Of a stretch of DNA of 9,213 bases, positions 1 through 7,800 are shown piece after piece. The notes under the pieces were generated by a model. The model ran no database searches. It saw only the letters and a list, made by a program, of their open reading frames with translations, and was not told the DNA's origin. The translations under genes were made by a program, and so were the position numbers. The number at the start of each line of letters is the position of its first letter. Within the stretch, counting starts at the first letter, position 1. Where the stretch lies: positions 1 to 9,213 of the forward strand of contig JAIRKV010000020.1 of assembly GCA_031259935.1 (NCBI GenBank), given 5' to 3'. This DNA comes from Prevotellaceae bacterium. GTDB taxonomy: Bacteria > Bacteroidota > Bacteroidia > Bacteroidales > UBA932.

Positions 1-50
1 AACACATTCTTACGAACACGTTTTTCCACATAAGTGTCACTAAAGCCCAT
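1..50 (-). CDS. 5' end of an unidentified gene, cut by the left edge
   Basis: An open frame on the minus strand begins at the ATG at 50-48, reads MGFSDTYVEKRVRKNV and leaves the window still open. A second in-frame ATG lies upstream at 74-72. However, the promoter at 79-110 would start transcription at about position 72, which makes the ATG at 50 the better start and gives a leader of about 22 nt rich in A. The charged DTYVEKRVRKN start vaguely recalls the N-termini of some Bacteroidota transposases, but sixteen residues are too few to assign a family. It lies downstream of the phosphate transporter on the same strand, separated from it by 190 bp and its own promoter, so it is probably an independent unit. 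Confidence 0.5.
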   Translation of the reverse strand, partial: MGFSDTYVEKRVRKNV

Positions 51-105
51 TTGTTTTCTTTTTTTGTTATACATGACGCAAAGATACACGAAATTTTCCA
101 CATAA
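22..105. repeat. 12-bp direct repeat flanking the left-edge promoter
   Basis: TTTTCCACATAA occurs at 22-33 and again at 94-105, 72 bp apart. One copy lies in the spacer of the promoter at 79-110 and the other inside the first codons of the partial gene. On the minus strand each TTATGTGGAAAA copy is followed within three bases by CGTG. TTTTCCACA is one base from the DnaA box TTATCCACA. Two copies bracketing a promoter could be regulator or DnaA sites, or chance in AT-rich DNA. Confidence 0.35.
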
Positions 106-110
106 ACAAA
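79..110 (-). promoter_or_regulatory. Bacteroidota-type promoter for the left-edge gene
   Basis: Read on the minus strand, TTTG (110-107) is followed after exactly 20 bp by TATCTTTG (86-79). This fits the TTTG / TAnnTTTG consensus with no mismatch. The predicted transcription start is near position 72. It is the best promoter match in the window and supports the neighbouring partial ORF as a real gene. Confidence 0.65.
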
Positions 111-240
111 TTATAATCAACTAAATATTAACATTTTATCAACATTTTTGCCTTGCAAAGGTTTCAAATATTTATAATAAATGATTTCACCACTTTTTAA
201 GGAGCGGTTAATTTTTCACGCTGTCAGGCAAAAGTAAATG

Positions 241-2469
241 TTATTTGCTGTGTTCCAAAAAATATTTTTGCGATTTCAGCAAATTGCGCGATTGCAAAAC
301 AAGCGTTTTTGTTTCGTTCAGAATCGTCAGATACAGCATACCTGTTTTTGTTTTTGATTTGTTTACCTGCATGCGTTTAAATTCATCTTTGATTGCATCG
401 GCAATTATTACAAACAGATTATCGCGCATTTCCAAAATCAAATCGATTTCGTTAAAGTTTTTTGAGCGAAGCATTTCGTTTATTTTTATATAGATTTTTT
501 CGACTGTGTCGTTTATTTTCATTAAATCAACAACTTGCTCCTTGTTCAGTCCTTCGTGGCTGTTGTTTATATGATCGAAGCAAGGTCGCGTGATGTGTAA
601 TACTGCTTTTGTTATTTCCGACAGATAATCAACTATTTGCACATAAAAATATCCGGAATTAATTTCTGATGTCTGAAAATATTTTAATTTGGGCAAAATT
701 TCATATTTGCGATGTCGCGATTGTTGAAACAGTTTGTTTGATTCTACAACCATTTCGTGCAAAACTTTTCGATTTTCCTTGAATGTTGCTACTAATGTTC
801 TGTTATATATTTTTGTGATATGATTCAAAACAGTGCAAACTTCATTTATGCAGTCATCTAAAATATTATTTGCATTTTCGATATCTTCGGGCTTATCGTT
901 TAATTCTTTTGCATAATTTTTCTTCCTGCTTTTTTTCGATATAAAATTATTGTGCACGAGCAAATAAAAACACGATAAACTGACGATTACAACGGCAATA
1001 TTTCCGCCCCAAATCAGAAGACTTGCAACTGTAAAAGCAATTACAAATCCGCCGAAAGCGGTGATAAACCAGCCTGAAATAACTGTCATCACTCCTGTAA
1101 TTCGATACACGGCGCTTTCGCGACCCCATGCGCGATCGGCAAGCGAACTTCCCATAGAAACCATGAATATTACATAAGTTGTAGAAAGTGGAAGTTTGAG
1201 CGCCGTTGCAGATGCTATAAGAATGGATGCCGCCGTAAGATTGACAGTTCCTCTTATTAAATCGTAAAATACGTTTCCCCGTTCTGCTTCGGGCAACTGT
1301 TCAAACCGATTTGCTATTTTTCTTTGTATCGATTTTGGAATTATTCTGCTGTATAAATTATTTATATTTAATGCAAAACGCACAAGGAAACGTGAAATTA
1401 CCGTAGAACCGAACTTTTCGTTGCCTTCGTTTTGCGATGATAATTTCAGTTCGGTTTCGGCAACGTACATGGCTTTTTTTGAAAAAAACAATGTCAGTAC
1501 CATTATTATGCCCGAAAGAAACAGAATAAAAAAGTTTGCATTTGCAGGTTTCATCAGGCTTTCCATTGTTATTTCGGAAGTTCCTGCATTTTGCGCTATA
1601 TTGAACGAATCGATACCGGCAAGCGGAACGCCTATGAAATTAACGAGGTCGTTTCCGGCAAATGCCAGCGCAAGCGAAAATGTTCCGGCAAGGATTGTTA
1701 TTTTCAAAATATTTATTTTCATTTTTTGAACAGTAAAAAGTACTGCGCTGCATATAGCCCATGCGCCGAGCAAAACCAGATAAATATTATTATTTACAAA
1801 GTTTGAAATATCAGCCGAAATCAATCCCGAACTTTTTAATCCTTTGAAAACAGCAAAATAAATAATTACCATAATTGATATTCCGCACCATATTGCGCCG
1901 TATTTGGCAAACATTTTATTGTAGCGAAACGAAAAAACAAGTCGCGAAAAATACATTATTATAATTCCGCCAATGAAAGCCACAACAACAGAAACAAGTA
2001 TTGCCGAAATTATCAGCATTGCCCGTCCCGAATTGATAAACTGTGAAATGTCGGACAGCGACAGACCTGCGTCTCCGCTGATATGATGCAAGGCTACGGC
2101 AACGGCAGCGCCCAAAAGACCGAATACCATTGAAACTGTGGTAGATGTAGGCAATCCCAGCGAATTAAATACATTTAACAATATTACATCGCTAAGCATC
2201 ATTCCCAGAAACAGCAGCATTATTTCGTTAAAAGTAAATTGAGCGGGATGAAAAACTCCGCTGCGCGCCACTTCCATCATTCCGCTCGATGTGAGCGTTC
2301 CAACCAGAATGCCTGCTGCGGCAATCAACAGAATTATTTTGCGCGAAGCCACTTTTGAGCCAAGCGCCGAATTTAAAAAATTAACCGCATCGTTTGTAAC
2401 GCCGACAATTATGTCGGAAACTGCAAGTACAACAAGCGCTATGACTGTGAAAATATAAATGTCGCTCAT
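241..2469 (-). CDS. pit: PiT-family inorganic phosphate transporter with C-terminal PhoU-like domain
   Basis: This 742-residue inner-membrane protein is predicted to import inorganic phosphate using the ion gradient. The two inverted PiT signatures are visible: GVTNDAVNFLNS (about residues 23-34) and FAGNDLVNFIGVPLAG (about 270-285). Each is followed by a LPTSTT-like motif (LGLPTSTT near 104, LKLPLSTT near 424). Hydrophobic segments run to about residue 510. The remaining 230 residues are hydrophilic and helical, rich in Lys, Glu and Asn, and resemble a PhoU/DUF47-type cytoplasmic domain. E. coli PitA is about 500 residues without this tail; the longer form is common in Bacteroidota. The start at 2469 places the first helix at the N-terminus; no Shine-Dalgarno sequence is seen, as usual for the phylum. 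The gene lies 107 bp downstream of the sensor kinase gene, and that gap carries a Pho-box-like array, so phosphate control is likely. Substrate specificity for phosphate over sulfate is inferred from family and context. Confidence 0.95.
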   Translation of the reverse strand: MSDIYIFTVIALVVLAVSDIIVGVTNDAVNFLNSALGSKVASRKIILLIAAAGILVGTLTSSGMMEVARSGVFHPAQFTFNEIMLLFLGMMLSDVILLNVFNSLGLPTSTTVSMVFGLLGAAVAVALHHISGDAGLSLSDISQFINSGRAMLIISAILVSVVVAFIGGIIIMYFSRLVFSFRYNKMFAKYGAIWCGISIMVIIYFAVFKGLKSSGLISADISNFVNNNIYLVLLGAWAICSAVLFTVQKMKINILKITILAGTFSLALAFAGNDLVNFIGVPLAGIDSFNIAQNAGTSEITMESLMKPANANFFILFLSGIIMVLTLFFSKKAMYVAETELKLSSQNEGNEKFGSTVISRFLVRFALNINNLYSRIIPKSIQRKIANRFEQLPEAERGNVFYDLIRGTVNLTAASILIASATALKLPLSTTYVIFMVSMGSSLADRAWGRESAVYRITGVMTVISGWFITAFGGFVIAFTVASLLIWGGNIAVVIVSLSCFYLLVHNNFISKKSRKKNYAKELNDKPEDIENANNILDDCINEVCTVLNHITKIYNRTLVATFKENRKVLHEMVVESNKLFQQSRHRKYEILPKLKYFQTSEINSGYFYVQIVDYLSEITKAVLHITRPCFDHINNSHEGLNKEQVVDLMKINDTVEKIYIKINEMLRSKNFNEIDLILEMRDNLFVIIADAIKDEFKRMQVNKSKTKTGMLYLTILNETKTLVLQSRNLLKSQKYFLEHSK

Positions 2470-2499
2470 TATTTTTTATTTTTGAATTACAATATGCTG

Positions 2500-2507
2500 C
2501 AAAATAA
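2500..2507 (-). promoter_or_regulatory. Candidate -7 element of the pit promoter
   Basis: The minus strand reads TTATTTTG, one mismatch from TAnnTTTG. Transcription would start near 2493, giving a leader of about 24 nt before the pit ATG. No TTTG lies at the usual -33 distance. Instead, the 11-bp-spaced array at 2517-2556 occupies that place, as expected of an activator-dependent promoter. Confidence 0.4.
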
Positions 2508-2516
2508 GTAACAGTA

Positions 2517-2556
2517 TGTTACATGCGTATTACGTTTTTATTACAAAATAATTATA
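2517..2556 (-). promoter_or_regulatory. Pho-box-like array of four 11-bp-spaced units upstream of pit
   Basis: Read on the plus strand, four 7-bp units begin exactly 11 bp apart: TGTTACA (2517-2523), TATTACG (2528-2534), TATTACA (2539-2545) and AATTATA (2550-2556). On the transcribed strand these are TATAATT, TGTAATA, CGTAATA and TGTAACA. Tandem 7-bp units with 4-bp spacers are the known geometry of E. coli Pho boxes (CTGTCAT-like) and of B. subtilis PhoP sites (TTAACA-like). The array ends 9 bp upstream of the candidate -7 element, close to the spacing in E. coli pho promoters. The natural ligand would be the PhoB-like regulator encoded at 4003-4689. The fourth unit is degenerate. Binding is an inference from pattern and neighbourhood. 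Confidence 0.6.
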
Positions 2557-2576
2557 TTGACTTAAAATCAAACAAA

Positions 2577-4025
2577 TCATTTCTTTATATTAAAAACAAA
2601 TTCCAGACCGCCGCTTTCGCTTGCTTTTGCAATGATTGTGCCTCCGTGAAAAATTATTGCATTTTTCACAATTGATAATCCCAAACCCGTACCTCCGAGT
2701 TTGCGGCTGCGACCTTTGTCAATTCTGTAAAAACGTTCGAAAATTCGCGACAGGTGTTTTTGTTCAACGCCGATTCCGTTGTCGGAAAATGAAAACGTAT
2801 AATCTTTTTCGGTTTCTCCTGTTAGATTTATAAAAATATCGCGTCCGCCCGAATGTGTTATAGCATTGTCGGTCAAGTTTCTGAATATTGAATGTAACAA
2901 AGTCGGATTTCCCTGTACAATAATAGGTTTGTTGATGTTTGTGGTTATTCTCATGCGTTTGTCGGCGGGCAAAAGCGCAACATCGTTTATTATTTCCGCA
3001 ATAATTTCGTTAATATCTACGCTTTGTTTTTCAATCAAAATGCTGTTTGCTTCGTCGATTCGGGTAAGAGTTGCAACATCTTTGAGCAGTTGTGAGAGGC
3101 GATTTGTTTGAGCGTAACTTTTTTTGATAAAATCAAACATTTGTTCTTTTGAAATATCAGGATTACAGATAATTGTTTCCAAATATCCGTGAATACTGCT
3201 TACTGGCGTTTTCAGTTCGTGATTTATATTTTGGGTAAGTTGTTTTTTTATGCGGTTTTTTTCTTTTTCATAAAGCAGAATTTCCTGTTTTTCCTTATCC
3301 AGATCAATTTTTGCCTGTTGCAGTCGCAAATACATTTGTACAATAAATCGCGATATTTCACCGAGTTCATCGGTATGAAAATTTTCGGTTTCATCAATAA
3401 TTTCACCTTTTTCGGCGCTCAGTGCAAAATGTCGAAGGCGTTTGATGTTTTGTCCTAATTGCTGTGTAAATGTGTATGTTACGATACCGATAATGGCTGC
3501 AATAATAATCATAAACCATAAAAAATCTTTGTCAACTTTCAACAATTCCGTCAGCGAGATATTGTATGGAATGGCAGAACGTACGATATATCCGTTTATT
3601 TTTTTCGATGAATAGAAATAGTCGTTATTTGTTGTTTCCGAGTGTCGGCGAATGGTATAGGCTGTTCCGTTTTTCAGTGCGGTTTTCACTTCGGGACGGT
3701 TTGAATGGTTTGAAAAAGAAAAGTTATCCTGTTCGGTGTCAAAAATTACATTTCCAAGCGAATCGATAATCGTTAAGCGCAAATTTTCAAATTCGGATTT
3801 CTGCTTTTGTTCTACGAGCGAAACAAGTGAATCTTTGTCGGATATTATGTTTCCAATCTGTGTGTTGAAGATTTGCAGTTTATAGTTCAACTGTTCGGCT
3901 TTAAATATTTTTTCGCGATGATATTGAAAAATAAAGAAACACAGCAAAAAAAAGCAAAGCGACAGAAGCAGAAATATCAACAGTCGTTTATGAAACGACA
4001 GTTTAGTTTTTAAACCCGTAGCCAT
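2577..4025 (-). CDS. phoR: PhoR-type membrane sensor histidine kinase
   Basis: This 482-residue kinase is predicted to sense an envelope signal and phosphorylate the regulator encoded just upstream. A first membrane helix lies at about residues 14-34, followed by an extracytoplasmic sensor of about 130 residues. The sensor contains a PAS/Cache-like stretch (DSLGNVIFDTEQ, NHSNRPEVKTAL). A second helix lies at about 168-188 and is followed by a HAMP-like linker and a coiled segment. The HisKA H-box is NINHELKTPVSS with His269 as phosphoacceptor. The HATPase_c domain shows the N box (NLTDNAITHS, Asn387), G1 (DNGIG, Asp415), the F box (IFERFYRID) and G2 (GGTGLGLS, 444-451), so all catalytic motifs are intact. 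The start overlaps the regulator's 3' end by 23 bp, indicating co-transcription and probably translational coupling. The PhoR assignment rests on architecture and linkage to pit; WalK-like or other OmpR-class kinases share this layout, so the phosphate signal is an inference. Confidence 0.9.
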   Translation of the reverse strand: MATGLKTKLSFHKRLLIFLLLSLCFFLLCFFIFQYHREKIFKAEQLNYKLQIFNTQIGNIISDKDSLVSLVEQKQKSEFENLRLTIIDSLGNVIFDTEQDNFSFSNHSNRPEVKTALKNGTAYTIRRHSETTNNDYFYSSKKINGYIVRSAIPYNISLTELLKVDKDFLWFMIIIAAIIGIVTYTFTQQLGQNIKRLRHFALSAEKGEIIDETENFHTDELGEISRFIVQMYLRLQQAKIDLDKEKQEILLYEKEKNRIKKQLTQNINHELKTPVSSIHGYLETIICNPDISKEQMFDFIKKSYAQTNRLSQLLKDVATLTRIDEANSILIEKQSVDINEIIAEIINDVALLPADKRMRITTNINKPIIVQGNPTLLHSIFRNLTDNAITHSGGRDIFINLTGETEKDYTFSFSDNGIGVEQKHLSRIFERFYRIDKGRSRKLGGTGLGLSIVKNAIIFHGGTIIAKASESGGLEFVFNIKK

Positions 4026-4689
4026 AACCTGTTCGCGTTATGATAAATTTGCCGTACTGTCCTATTTTTTTGCGCAAACGGGTTATATTAACATCTATGG
4101 TTCTGTCGAGTACAATTACATGGCGATCCCATACGCGATTTAATATTTCTTCACGCGAAAATATTCTTCCCGTATTTTGCAGGAAAAGTATAAGAATTTC
4201 CAATTCTTTTTTTGTCAGGTTAATATCTTTTTCATCCAGCGTACAGCATTTTTTTTCGACATCGATGCAAAGTGTTTCATATCGAATTTCTTTTGCTTCG
4301 GATGCTTGATTTTGTTTGGCTGTTCGCCGCAAAACGCTTTTCACGCGTGCAACAACTTCGCGTATTGAGAATGGTTTGGTTACGTAATCGTCAGCTCCGA
4401 TATTTAATCCTGTTACGGTATCATCTTCACTTTCTTTTGCCGTACAAAAAATTATTGGAATATTTGCGGTTCGTTCGTCGTTTTTAATCATTTGAGCCAT
4501 TTTCAAACCGCTTATTGCGCCCATCATTATGTCGAGAATTATTAATGAATATTTTTCCAAATCCATTTGCAATGCCTGTTCTGCACTATATGCCACATCT
4601 ACACTGTAACCTTCGACTTCGAGATTGAATTGAAGAATTTCGCATAATGATTCTTCATCATCAACAACAAGAATATTATTTTTTTTCAT
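4003..4689 (-). CDS. phoB: PhoB/OmpR-family response regulator
   Basis: This 228-residue DNA-binding regulator is the cognate partner of the overlapping kinase. The receiver domain (about 1-120) has the acidic pair Asp10/Asp11, the phosphoacceptor Asp53 (LIILDIMMG), Thr83 and Lys105 (YVTKPFS). The C-terminal winged helix (about 130-226) shows LTKKELEILILFLQN, SREEILNRVW, the recognition-helix region DRTIDVNITRLRKKI and the closing GYGYGF wing. The Pro usual after MM in the receiver is Gly here (MMGAISG). The start at 4689 begins directly with MKKNNILVVDD; the frame extends 25 codons upstream to 4764, but that stretch contains the promoter and has no receiver homology, so it is not coding. Length is normal for PhoB. 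Likely targets are the arrays upstream of pit and of this gene itself. Confidence 0.93.
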   Translation of the reverse strand: MKKNNILVVDDEESLCEILQFNLEVEGYSVDVAYSAEQALQMDLEKYSLIILDIMMGAISGLKMAQMIKNDERTANIPIIFCTAKESEDDTVTGLNIGADDYVTKPFSIREVVARVKSVLRRTAKQNQASEAKEIRYETLCIDVEKKCCTLDEKDINLTKKELEILILFLQNTGRIFSREEILNRVWDRHVIVLDRTIDVNITRLRKKIGQYGKFIITRTGYGYGFKN

Positions 4690-4711
4690 TTCAATAAAAA
4701 TAAAATTATTA

Positions 4712-4719
4712 CAAATATA
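4712..4719 (-). promoter_or_regulatory. -7 element of the phoB-phoR promoter
   Basis: The minus strand reads TATATTTG, a perfect TAnnTTTG match, 22 bp before the regulator's ATG at 4689, giving a leader of about 15 nt. No TTTG lies 19-21 bp upstream. The promoter may therefore be weak or activator-dependent, in line with the two-unit array at 4757-4774. The position also supports 4689 rather than 4764 as the start codon. Confidence 0.5.
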
Positions 4720-4756
4720 AGTTGAGTTTTCAATAATTTGTTTTGTTTGTTGAAGA

Positions 4757-4774
4757 TTTAACATAAATGTAACA
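4757..4774 (-). promoter_or_regulatory. Two-unit Pho-box-like repeat upstream of the regulator gene
   Basis: The plus strand carries TTTAACA (4757-4763) and TGTAACA (4768-4774), starting 11 bp apart. TGTAACA is identical to a unit of the array upstream of pit. The site is centred about 60 bp upstream of the predicted transcription start. It may mediate autoregulation of the two-component operon. Only two units are present, so chance is not excluded. Confidence 0.4.
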
Positions 4775-4779
4775 AAAAA

Positions 4780-4872
4780 TCATGTTTTCAGACAACTGTT
4801 TTCAAGTTCGTGAAGAACGGCTGCATCGATAGAATGGACAAACTTTGCCGAACGGAATAAAACCGCGGCGGA
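4780..4872 (-). other. Less AT-rich intergenic block with a stop-free frame, origin unknown
   Basis: The gap between the amidase and regulator genes holds a block visibly less AT-rich than other intergenic DNA here. On the minus strand one frame is open for about 30 codons and ends at TGA (4782-4780), with a protein-like end (FVHSIDAAVLHELENS), but it has no start codon. A second frame is also open for over 25 codons. It could be a gene remnant, a dispersed repeat or a structured RNA. A GTTTTCA direct repeat lies at its left end (4784-4790, 4797-4803). Confidence 0.25.
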
Positions 4873-4894
4873 TGATTATTATTGATGCGATTTT

Positions 4895-7800
4895 TTATTT
4901 CAAAAGAAAATTCAAAATTTTCTGCATCAAATCAGATCTTTCGGGTTCTGTTTTTAACGCTTCAAAGGGAAATCCGAGTATGCAGGTTTTATAATTTTTG
5001 CCGCTGTATGCTATTCCTGCGCTGATATTGTTTTCGGAATAGCGTAAAATCGTGGCAGCCGCATTGTCGGCAGGTTCAATTCCATCGGGCGCTTCAACCA
5101 CATAAGACTGCCGATTCAAAGTATTATGAAATTCGTAATTTCCGCATTTCGGCATCAATTCCGAAGCCGTTCCTTTTATTCGTCCATCGGTCGAAGCCAT
5201 GCCTGTTCGCCATTTGTAGTGTAAAACATTTTGAGCAAAAGAAGTATCCTGTTCTATTATAACGCCCGAATCCCAAAGATCGGTTGCAACAAAAGCGCCG
5301 CTTACAAAAATATTGCCTCCCTGATTGCAATAGTCGCTTATTGCCGTTTGAAGTTTTTCGGAAAATGTTTTGAATTTTGGAATATCTTTTCCTGCGCCGA
5401 TTTTGGTTTGGCGCTGTTTGCCAAGAATGATATCTGCTATTTTATATTTTTTCAAATCAACCTGTCCGTTTTCAACAGCCATGGCGCTGCACGAAACAAA
5501 TGACAAATCATTTTTTTCGATAATCGCTTTTCCGTGAATTAAAGGGTAATCAAAAGAATTTCCTGCTATGATTTCGGTTTCGTAATTTGCATGACTTGCG
5601 CCAAATCCGGGCGAATCGTCATCCGACCATTCAATATCGCGTCGATACTCGTATTGACTTCCGATATAACTTATGTCAACTTTATCGGGAACGCCGTGGT
5701 CAAATCTATCGACAAAACCGCCAATTACAGTATCAACCTGAAAACTTGCGGGTGCGCTCAATCTGTCGAAAGCATTGACAACCATCACTGTTTGCTTTTC
5801 GTTTGGAGATTTATATACCGATAAAATTTCGGAATGAAAACTTTCGCCTCCATCGTTCACCGCCGCTATTTTGAAACTGTACATTTTTCCCGAAATAATA
5901 TCTACCGTACATGATTCGCCATCGGTTGGTATGCCGCTGTCAAAATCGCCATTGTCGATTCTGGTGTAGATTAAATACTGTGACGGTTTTGCTGTTGGTT
6001 CGCATTTGTCTTCAACAGGTTTCCATTTCAGTTCAACTTCGCTGTCATTCACAAATTCGGCGCTGAACTGCTCGACCGGCAATGGCTGCACAACATATTC
6101 ATAATCATTTTGGCTGGCTATAAATTTTAACATTCCTTTGTATATTGCGCGACTTACGACAAAGCGAAAACGGGGATCAAGTCCGTAGCGCATGTCTGCA
6201 AGATTTTGATGTGACAGCAATTCGAGCAACATTGCGGGAACTTCGGGAATGCGTGCTTCGCTGTACGATCTGTTCCACATTCCGCGTCGTGTCCATGTTG
6301 TGTCGTTGAACGTATTGCGAACATCGTTTACTATATCCGTCATTATTAAATCCGTCAAATCGCGCGAAGCGTAACGCGAAATTCCGTTTTTGAATTTTTC
6401 GTCATTATGTTTTGTCATAAAAATTCCGAGTGTACCGATAATTGAGTCGTTTTTTGTTGTACCTGCGTCGCTGTGAAAGGCAAAAGACAAATCGACGGGA
6501 ATATTCAATCCTTTTTCCTGTTCCATAACAGACGAACCGCCTGCAATGTAATTAACCCAATTTCCGCGCGAACTGTAATCGTCAACATAATCGTTTTTAT
6601 TTTCACTGCGGTTGTAAATCGAATCGGGAATTCCCGCCCACTGCATCCAGTATCGCGCTCCTTCCGTGAAACGCGGATAACCGCTTGTTTCGTATTCGTA
6701 ATCAATAGCGGGAATTATTTTTGTTGTATCCGATTTTTTTTCCGAACTTTTTGTATTCGAGATTTCCAGTCCTTCGGGATTCGGACGGCGCGCCATGTTT
6801 CCCATTCCTCCGCCGAATTTTACTGCATCTGCCGTGATAATTTTATTTCTTTTTTTTGCTACATTCGACAAACGCACGCCGAAATTATCATTACAGCCTC
6901 TGTCAAAAGCAAATGTTCCAAGATAAATCCATGTTCCGCCGCCCATTGTTTGATTTACGGCAAACTTTGTTGCGCCGCCTTTGTGAAAAACGGTATATGT
7001 TGCATTATCGCTGCTGTTTTTCAAAGTTTTATATGAAACGTATACAGCATAATATCCATCTTCGGGAATATTGGGAATCCATTCCGCATAACTTTCATCG
7101 TCGTCATCTTTCACGGTTTCGATTTGTCTGTATGTTCCCATTCTGAAAGGATTTTCATTTTCGGTATAAAACTCCTTGACATGCGCAAATCCGGAATCGA
7201 CAGGCGTATACCACACTGCTTTATTGTTTTTTTCGATATATTGCGACGAAAAACTGCTGCCATCGTTATCAACAATCACTTCATTTATCTGTATATCACG
7301 CTCACGCGGAAGCAAAACATTTGCTCCAGCATTTTCGAGCATCGGCACTAAATAAGGCAGCACAAAACTTTGAGTAAACAAATCTTCAACAGTTTGAAAT
7401 ATTCGCGAACGCTGCCATTCCCAGCGGGCAAGTTTTTGTTCGTAATACCATCCATGACTTTGCCACATCGCAATATGACGGTTTTGCAAACCTGAAGATA
7501 TTTTATACGGTTTTGATATATTTACAACTAACTGTTCGTCTGCTTTGCGTTTGAATTTTCTGGCTTTTTCAATATTTTTGCTGCGATAAAAGTTAGGAAT
7601 CAGGTCGTCTATGCTCATTCCGTTTGTACGAATAATAAATTTATATTTCTGCTGTTTTTCTGTAAATAACGGTTTTACCGCATTATACATTTCTTCGGTA
7701 TTGTCGGGACGAAACGGCACATACGAAAGCGATTCCGAAGCATTGATAACAATCTGTCCGGATTTGTCATCAATAGTTATTTTACGTATTTGTAAATTTT

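Noticed and set aside
1..130. Replication origin, from two TTTTCCACA DnaA-box-like sites next to AT-rich DNA
   Set aside because: There are only two near-consensus boxes, one inside a probable coding start, and no origin-associated genes in the window. A consensus promoter explains the region better.
147..159. TTTGC-CTT-GCAAA stem downstream of pit, as a terminator
   Set aside because: The stem is only five base pairs, lies about 80 bp past the stop codon and is not followed by a T-run on the transcribed strand.
4690..4764. N-terminal extension of the response regulator to ATG 4764
   Set aside because: The extension covers a perfect -7 element and has no family counterpart; the receiver domain begins directly at MKKNNILVVDD.
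4857..4875. GC-rich CCGCCGCGG followed by TTTTATT on the minus strand, as a terminator after the amidase gene
   Set aside because: No stem longer than three or four base pairs can form and the T-run is interrupted.
6473..7036. 187-codon plus-strand frame opposite the amidase-like gene
   Set aside because: It is a shadow of a clearly coding minus-strand gene with recognisable domains, and its own translation shows no family features.
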